From Candidatus Binatus sp. (GTDB taxonomy: Bacteria; Desulfobacterota; Binatia; Binatales; Binataceae), in NCBI RefSeq assembly GCF_036567905.1, contig NZ_DATCTO010000046.1:1-33371 (forward strand): a stretch of 33,371 bases of DNA. Reading direction: 5' to 3'. Below are positions 33,247 through 33,371 of this stretch, piece by piece (position 1 is the stretch's first letter; every line of letters starts with the position of its first letter). The notes beneath the pieces were generated by a model. It was not told the origin of the DNA, ran no database searches, and saw only the letters and a program-made list of their open reading frames with translations. The position numbers were made by a program, and so were the translations under genes.

Positions 33247-33371
33247 ATGCGCTGTCTATCACTGGGTGCACGGGTCACCCCTGGCCGTGGCGATGGCAGC
33301 GCAGTGTTAAGCCGTTGGCAGGGGCCGCGCGCGACAACGGAGCGCGGCCTTAATACCGGGTGCAGGGCTCA
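33247..33371 (+). repeat. Composite palindromic interspersed repeat, copy B
   Basis: The blocks CAGTGTTAAG (33302-33311), CCGTTGGCAGGGGCCGCGC (33312-33330), GACAACGG (33333-33340) and CTTAATACC (33349-33357) with GGGTGCAGGG align with copy A read on the opposite strand, including its inner palindrome. An extra GTCACCCCTGG dyad lies at 33274-33284. The element runs off the window end. Copies A and B are therefore inverted relative to one another and bound the window at both sides. Confidence 0.7.

Noticed and set aside
1..33371. tRNA, rRNA, CRISPR array, transposase or integrase
   Set aside because: No T-arm-like GGTTCRAATCC context with partner arms, no evenly spaced direct repeats and no transposase motif were found by eye.

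Overview
The window is a high-GC, gene-dense bacterial chromosome segment. Genes are packed in short operons with many start/stop overlaps. Twin-cysteine-free Sec-type signal peptides, a lipobox lipoprotein, an MscS-type channel and AddAB recombination genes point to a Gram-negative (diderm) bacterium. The mix of an archaeal-type class I aldolase, a short 6-phosphogluconate dehydrogenase, a fused NitT/TauT-type permease and a sigma-54 activator suggests an uncultured deltaproteobacterium-like lineage (Desulfobacterota or Binatota sense). That placement is inference from gene content; there is no rRNA or other marker here.

Layout. Bases 1-330 are a composite palindromic repeat (copy A) followed by a truncated gene start. 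Bases 329-1270 (minus) hold an AT-richer HEPN-motif gene broken by an in-frame TGA, probably a foreign insertion. 1461-4834 (plus): a four-helix di-iron protein and a large MscS-family channel. 4879-7581 (minus): a DUF4870-type membrane protein, a receiver protein overlapping a sigma-54 activator that lacks its own receiver, and a PTPS-III pterin enzyme, preceded by a gamma-glutamylcyclotransferase-like protein (7598-8503). A second composite repeat (copy C, 8522-8693) sits flush against the stop codon of addA. 8693-15416 (minus) encodes AddB and AddA. 15531-18968 (minus): a MOSC protein, a DUF2231 membrane protein with a Pro/Ser/Thr tail, and a polytopic glycosyltransferase-like protein. 19115-22526 (plus): a fused two-domain ABC permease, its ATPase, the detached AAA-associated C-terminal domain and a limonene-epoxide-hydrolase-type enzyme; selD follows at 22633-23712. 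23845-24928 (minus): three small genes (cold-shock protein, HIT-like protein, secreted helix-turn-helix-like protein). 25026-31357 (minus) is a carbon-metabolism cluster transcribed gnd-zwf-fbp-glk-fba, then a crotonase. 31523-33176 (minus) is a lipoprotein and a membrane-anchored FHA protein. Bases 33247-33371 hold a third composite repeat (copy B), inverted relative to copy A.

How the genes work together. The gnd-zwf-fbp-glk-fba cluster can feed glucose into the oxidative pentose phosphate pathway and return triose phosphates to hexose phosphate through aldolase and fructose bisphosphatase, a cyclic route that maximises reducing power. AddAB repairs double-strand breaks. The sigma-54 activator and its partner receiver look like a split two-component output. 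The ABC proteins form an import system with no substrate-binding protein in view. The least ordinary items are the interspersed composite repeat, the broken HEPN island, the secreted protein with a DNA-binding-like motif, the crotonase lacking the usual glutamates and the split ATPase. No tRNA, rRNA, CRISPR array or transposase gene was seen.
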